A stretch of DNA of 19,206 nt from NCBI GenBank assembly GCA_021797025.1, contig JAKAAK010000027.1, positions 1 to 19,206 on the forward strand. The letters run 5' to 3'. This stretch comes from Thermoplasmata archaeon (lineage in GTDB: Archaea > Thermoplasmatota > Thermoplasmata > Thermoplasmatales > Thermoplasmataceae). Each line of letters starts with the position of its first letter. Positions within the stretch are counted from its first letter, which is position 1. Of this stretch, positions 15,020 through 19,206 are shown piece after piece. Position numbers and translations under genes: made by a program. The notes under the pieces are model-generated. The model made no database searches. It had not been told where the DNA came from and saw only the letters and a program-made list of their open reading frames with translations.

Positions 15020-18000
15020 ACTTCATGAAGTGAATTTTGAAAATTACATAATAGAATATCTTGGCAAACATGGCTGGCTGATTGGTGAATCGACAAAGTA
15101 TGACAGAGAACTGGCACTTTATCCAGAAGATATTTTTGGGTGGCTTGAGAACACTCAATCTGAAAAGTTCGAGGGCTCGTCTGGATTAAATGACACTGAT
15201 AACAGAAACGCTCTCCTTACGCGTATGGTAAAGGTGATGAATAGGGAAGGTTCATTGTACGTTCTCAGACATGGCTTTAAGGATATTTCAAAACAGTTTG
15301 ACATGTGCCAGTTCAGACCATCTCAGACCATGAATGAAAAGATTGTAGACATATACAAGAAAGTGAGATTAAGGGCAGTAAGACAACTTCATTATTCCAT
15401 GAACAATAACAATTCAATTGACATCGTACTGTTCATTAACGGTATACCAATAGCAACAATGGAACTTAAATCAGATTTTACACAGAGCGTAGAAGACGCG
15501 AAGGTTGAATACAAGGAAAAGAGATTACCTAAAGATCCTGTAACCAGGAAGGAAGAACCTCTTCTTGCATTCAAGAAGAGATCTATAGTTCATTTTGCCG
15601 TCAGTACAGATGAAATTTTTATGACAACTGAATTGAAGGGAAAGGATACTGTATTCTTACCATTCAACATGGGCAATGATGGTGCAAAGGGTAATCCACC
15701 CAATCCCGATGGATATGCTGTAAGCTATTTATGGGAACGCATACTTCAGAGGGATACATTCCTGGAAATCATAGGAAAATATGTACATATAGAAAAAAAA
15801 GATCCAGATTCACATCTTCTTGCCGAATCAGGAAGGGAAAAACTGATATTCCCCAGGTTCCACCAGTGGGATTGTGTTACAAAATTAATTGCTGCAACTG
15901 AGAAGGAAGGCCCGGGACACAGATATCTTATAGAGCATTCTGCGGGTTCAGGAAAGACAAATTCAATTTCATGGTTAACCCACCAGCTTGCAAGCCTTCA
16001 CGATAAAGATAACAATAAAATTTTTGATTCCGTTATAGTAATTACAGACAGAAATGTGTTGGATAAACAACTTCGTGATTCTATATACCAGTTTGAACAC
16101 AAAGCTGGCGTCATTGCCAGGATATCCGGCGAAAGAACATCAAAATCATCACAACTCACTGATGCACTTGCCTCAGGAAAACTCATAATAATAGTTACAA
16201 TACAGACATTTCCATTTATAATGGATGAGATCAGAAACAAAGCTTCATTGAAGGATCGTAATTTTGCAATAGTAGCAGATGAGGCACACTCATCACAGAC
16301 CGGCAGTATAGCCAGGAAACTAAAAAATATACTCTCTGCTGATCAGATAGATAATATGCAAACAGACGGGGTAATAGAAGATATTGATGTAGAAGATGTA
16401 CTTGCCGCTCAAGTTAGGGGAGGAGTATTTCCCCCAAACGTGAGTTATTATGCTTTCACAGCCACACCTAAAGGAAAAACGCTTGAATTATTCGGCAGGC
16501 CAGAAAATTCCACTCCCAAGGTACCATTTCATGTCTATACTATGGAACAGGCTATAGAGGAAGGATTCATATTGGATGTCCTGAAAAACTATACACCTTA
16601 CAAGCTTGCTTTCAAGCTGGCACATAATGGAAGGGACATTGACGAGAAACAGATTGATGAGGAGAAAGGCATGAAATCCCTCATGAAATGGGTAAAACTG
16701 CATCCATATAATATCTCCCAGAAGGTAATAATTATAGTAGAACATTTCAGGGAAAATGTAATGTGGCGCCTCAATGGCATGGCAAAGGCAATGGTTGTTA
16801 CAGGTTCCAGGATGGAGGCTGTTCGATACAAAATAGCAATGGAAAAGTACATAAGGGAAAATAAGTACGTAGATATGGGCGTTATAGTCGCATTTTCAGG
16901 TGATGTTGATGACCTGAACTCTGGGCCAGATCCTTTCAACGAGCATAACATGAATCCAGGTCTCCATGGAAGAGATATAAAGGATGCCTTTGACACGTTA
17001 GAATACCAGATCATACTTGTGGCAAATAAATTCCAGACAGGTTTTGACCAGCCACTCCTCATGAGTATGTATGTTGATAAGAAACTTTATGGAATCACTG
17101 CTGTACAGACATTATCAAGGCTAAATCGTACATATCCCGGAAAGGAGACAACGTTTATTCTGGACTTTGTAAATAATCCCGAGGATATCCTTGAATCATT
17201 TTTGCCGTATTACAGGGGAGCTGAGCTTATGACTATTTCAGACCCAAATGTACTGAATGACCTGCAGGAACAACTTGATTCATCTATGTTATATTCAGAG
17301 GAGGAAGTTAATGACCTGGTAAGTGCATACATTGACCCGGGATCATCGCAGGCAAGTCTGGTAGCAATAATAGACCCGATTGCCATCAGAATTAGAAATG
17401 AAAGAAAAGATGCAAAGATGAATGGCAATATTCTCAGATTGAAGGAAATAGAATTGTTTATGGGAAATATGAGAAAATTTATCAGGGCCTACGATTTCCT
17501 TTCACAAATAGTGGATTATGGAAACACGGATCTGGAAAAAAGAAGCATATTTTACAGATGCCTGCTCCCGAAGTTAATTGGAGACAAACTGGATGAGGAG
17601 ATAGATCTCTCCGAAGTGATCATGACCCATTATAATCTTTCAAAACAGAAAGAGCAGAATTTAAATCTGGGAGCAACTAGTGACTCTGGTGGTGATCTGA
17701 GGACATTTGCGTTCACCGGATCAGATTATCTACATGAACCAGATAAAGTATACCTCACTGAACTTATCAAAGAACTTAATGATCTGTTTGAGGGAGAACT
17801 TACAGATGCTGACATTATAAACTATACAAATAGCATCAGGGATAAGGTCCTTGAATCACAAATAATAAAAAAACAGGCATTGGCTAACACTAAGGATCGC
17901 CTGATTATAAGCCCTGATTTTGAGGGAGAATTCACAAAAGCAATTATTGGGCAAATGGGAATAAACCAGAAAATGTCAGAACAGATACTTAATGACAAAG

Positions 18001-18059
18001 AAAAGCGGTCTAAATTCAGTTCCCTAGTAGTAGATATGATTTACAGGAGCTTGGAATAA
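15009..18059 (+). CDS. hsdR: Type I restriction endonuclease subunit HsdR
   Basis: This 1016-residue motor and nuclease subunit translocates DNA past the bound target site and cuts at a distance when the site is unmethylated. The N-terminal nuclease core has D138 in SIDIVLFINGIP, then E152 and K154 in ATMELKSD, a PD-(D/E)XK set. The helicase part has HSAGSGKTNS (Walker A, near 310), VADEAHSSQTG (DEAH box, near 423), YAFTATPKGKTLELFG (motif III, near 480) and VQTLSRLNRTYPGKETTFIL (motif VI, near 700). The C-terminal third (about 750-1016) is helical and would contact HsdM. The length is normal and there are no breaks, so the operon looks complete. The start is the ATG at 15009, chosen for its ribosome binding site. 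The gene overlaps hsdS by 11 bases. Confidence 0.95.
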   Translation: MADKLHEVNFENYIIEYLGKHGWLIGESTKYDRELALYPEDIFGWLENTQSEKFEGSSGLNDTDNRNALLTRMVKVMNREGSLYVLRHGFKDISKQFDMCQFRPSQTMNEKIVDIYKKVRLRAVRQLHYSMNNNNSIDIVLFINGIPIATMELKSDFTQSVEDAKVEYKEKRLPKDPVTRKEEPLLAFKKRSIVHFAVSTDEIFMTTELKGKDTVFLPFNMGNDGAKGNPPNPDGYAVSYLWERILQRDTFLEIIGKYVHIEKKDPDSHLLAESGREKLIFPRFHQWDCVTKLIAATEKEGPGHRYLIEHSAGSGKTNSISWLTHQLASLHDKDNNKIFDSVIVITDRNVLDKQLRDSIYQFEHKAGVIARISGERTSKSSQLTDALASGKLIIIVTIQTFPFIMDEIRNKASLKDRNFAIVADEAHSSQTGSIARKLKNILSADQIDNMQTDGVIEDIDVEDVLAAQVRGGVFPPNVSYYAFTATPKGKTLELFGRPENSTPKVPFHVYTMEQAIEEGFILDVLKNYTPYKLAFKLAHNGRDIDEKQIDEEKGMKSLMKWVKLHPYNISQKVIIIVEHFRENVMWRLNGMAKAMVVTGSRMEAVRYKIAMEKYIRENKYVDMGVIVAFSGDVDDLNSGPDPFNEHNMNPGLHGRDIKDAFDTLEYQIILVANKFQTGFDQPLLMSMYVDKKLYGITAVQTLSRLNRTYPGKETTFILDFVNNPEDILESFLPYYRGAELMTISDPNVLNDLQEQLDSSMLYSEEEVNDLVSAYIDPGSSQASLVAIIDPIAIRIRNERKDAKMNGNILRLKEIELFMGNMRKFIRAYDFLSQIVDYGNTDLEKRSIFYRCLLPKLIGDKLDEEIDLSEVIMTHYNLSKQKEQNLNLGATSDSGGDLRTFAFTGSDYLHEPDKVYLTELIKELNDLFEGELTDADIINYTNSIRDKVLESQIIKKQALANTKDRLIISPDFEGEFTKAIIGQMGINQKMSEQILNDKEKRSKFSSLVVDMIYRSLE

Positions 18060-18346
18060 TATAAAATCGTATATACTTTATATTAATAATTATATATTAT
18101 ATGAACATCAACTTGATCTTATAAGAGAATGTTTTATTATCGTTTAGGGTTATAAGCCAATTTCACATCTTTGCAAATTCCTGTTGAGGTCGAAGGAAGT
18201 TCATATACAGACATTCTCTAATATCAATACTCCTTATCTTCCAAAATTTTACAATGTTAGAAGAAGGTAAATATTAGTCCAAGCAGAGTATAACTATGGA
18301 TTGTGGAATAGATCAACACTACATTTCGAGATTATGTGACAAAAAA

Positions 18347-18376
18347 AGTAGGAAAAAGTAAGGAACGAGTAGGAAA
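18347..18376 (+). repeat. Three phased AGTAGGAA-like direct repeats
   Basis: AGTAGGAAAA (from 18347), AGTAAGGAAC (from 18357) and AGTAGGAAAG (from 18368) follow each other at 10- and 11-base spacing, one DNA turn apart, so the same face is presented three times. They lie about 15 bases upstream of the AT-rich promoter of the ParB-like gene. Candidate roles are an operator, an activator site or a centromere/iteron site for that protein. Confidence 0.5.
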
Positions 18377-18390
18377 GGGTATGAACATAA

Positions 18391-18403
18391 TATTTAAATA
18401 TAT
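18391..18403 (+). promoter_or_regulatory. TATA-like promoter of the ParB-like gene
   Basis: TATTTAAATATAT is centred about 38 bases before the ATG at 18435. Transcription would begin near 18421, just at the GAGGT ribosome binding site (18422-18426), which is 8 bases from the ATG. The leader would therefore be very short. Confidence 0.45.
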
Positions 18404-18434
18404 ATATCTTATAATGTTTTAGAGGTAACAAATA

Positions 18435-19206
18435 ATGAATGCAAAAGAAATAGAAAATGAAAATAAGGAAAAGCCAGATGTAGTTTTCGAGGATAAAGAA
18501 AAGCGTATTTCGAGAAACATTCAGATAAAAGACATTTTCCTTGGTGAATTGAACGAAAGGCTTGATCCGGGAGATATTGAAGGTCTAACGAAATCCATAG
18601 CTCAGGTGGGAGTACTAGAGCCATTGTTAGTAAGACCTGTGGGTGATAAATTTGAAGTCATAGCCGGTGGACGTAGATTCAGAGCTGCGGGGATTGCCGG
18701 TGTTAAGACCGTTCCATGTGTAGTTAAAGAACTCGATGATATTTCTGCCTTAAAGGCTTCGTTTCACGAGAATGAAGAGAGAAAGAGCGCAAGTCCTTTA
18801 GAGTATGGAATGCTTTGCTGGAAATTAGCCCAAAGAGCAGAAAGTATAAAGGATGTAGCAGATAATCTCGGAAAAACTCAGATGTGGGTTGAATCAAGAA
18901 TTAATGCTTATGAATTATACAGAAAAGCGAACATTAAACTTGCTGAAAAAGGACCTCATGGGCGATACAATGGTGAGAATAATGAAGAGCCAGCCTTAGG
19001 AATAGTAGACGCAAATCAGATAATGCAAGCAATTTCAAGTCCAAGTGTTAAAAGATACATCGCACGGGTTGGAGGCAACCGGGAAGAAGTTCGGACAAAA
19101 CTTGTTAAAGATCTTTCAGAAGAGTATCCAAAACTTAATCCACAGCAAAGAAAAAAATTAATGAGATTAGTAAGACAAACCCCGGAAATATCAGTTGCAG
19201 AATTAG
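18435..19206 (+). CDS. ParB/Spo0J-family DNA-binding protein (runs off the end)
   Basis: 257 codons are visible and the gene continues beyond the window. ParB proteins bind centromere-like parS sites, load as CTP-dependent clamps and help segregate chromosomes or plasmids. Related proteins also act as nucleases or gene regulators. An acidic and lysine-rich leader (about 1-22) is followed by the ParB N-terminal domain: ALGxG-like region GLTKSIAQVGVLEPLLVRP (about 55-73), VIAGGRRFRAAGIAGVKTVP (the nucleotide-binding GxRR motif) and HENEERKSASPLEYG (ENxxR motif). A helix-turn-helix follows in SIKDVADNLGKTQMWVESRI. No ParA partner is in the window, so whether it serves a plasmid, an integrated element or the chromosome cannot be told. 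Phased repeats upstream may be its binding sites. Confidence 0.88.
   Translation, partial: MNAKEIENENKEKPDVVFEDKEKRISRNIQIKDIFLGELNERLDPGDIEGLTKSIAQVGVLEPLLVRPVGDKFEVIAGGRRFRAAGIAGVKTVPCVVKELDDISALKASFHENEERKSASPLEYGMLCWKLAQRAESIKDVADNLGKTQMWVESRINAYELYRKANIKLAEKGPHGRYNGENNEEPALGIVDANQIMQAISSPSVKRYIARVGGNREEVRTKLVKDLSEEYPKLNPQQRKKLMRLVRQTPEISVAEL

Larger units (their letters stand above)
18060..18434. other. Intergenic region between hsdR and the ParB-like gene
   Basis: About 375 bases. It opens with an AT-rich tract just after the hsdR stop that could terminate the operon. It contains a 9-bp inverted repeat with arms AGAGAATGT (18124-18132) and ACATTCTCT (18211-18219), three phased direct repeats at 18347-18376, a TATA-like box at about 18391-18403 and a GAGGT ribosome binding site at 18422-18426. 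No small gene or RNA is supported. Confidence 0.5.

Noticed and set aside
1..19206. CRISPR array, tRNA or rRNA genes
   Set aside because: No regularly spaced repeats with spacers, no tRNA arm pattern and no GC-rich RNA block were seen anywhere in the window.

Overview
The window looks like a stretch of an AT-rich archaeal chromosome or large element, most likely from the Thermoplasmata (Ferroplasma, Acidiplasma or Cuniculiplasma-like). The reasons are heavy use of AGA/AGG arginine and ATA isoleucine codons, TATA boxes about 26 bases before start codons that lack a ribosome binding site (leaderless transcripts), and an IS256-type transposase and RecB/Cas4-like remnant typical of archaeal accessory DNA. 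The taxon is inferred from style, not from a marker gene.

Layout. 1-731 has no intact gene. 732-3773 (minus) encodes a single-chain restriction-modification enzyme of the type IIG kind. 4057-4789 is the left end and 5' half of a decayed IS256-family element. 5067-5855 (minus) is a winged-helix plus PD-(D/E)XK nuclease-like protein. 6179-6327 is a second, more decayed copy of the same insertion-sequence end, so the nuclease gene is bracketed by two same-orientation IS ends. 6818-9308 holds a degenerate RusA-like protein followed by a long prokaryotic Argonaute (pAgo) with an apparently complete DEDD catalytic tetrad. Convergent to it, 10699-9291 (minus) is a two-gene operon: a small unrecognised helical protein and a putative HEXXH zinc peptidase. 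10971-11321 (minus) is the C-terminal scrap of a RecB/Cas4-like nuclease. 11742-18059 is a complete type I restriction-modification operon, hsdM-hsdS-hsdR, with overlapping genes. 18435 to the end is the start of a ParB/Spo0J-family protein preceded by three helically phased short direct repeats.

Taken together this is a defence island: two different DNA-modifying restriction systems, an extra nuclease, an Argonaute module and relics of transposition. The type I genes appear translationally coupled, and hsdR has a strong Shine-Dalgarno sequence. The Argonaute genes and the peptidase operon instead show leaderless promoters, so they look separately transcribed. The most unusual part is 6818-10715: an active-looking pAgo paired with a RusA-fold protein that has lost key catalytic residues, convergent by an 18-base 3' overlap with a peptidase operon whose promoter carries a perfect 14-base palindrome. 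Whether these two modules work together is inference.
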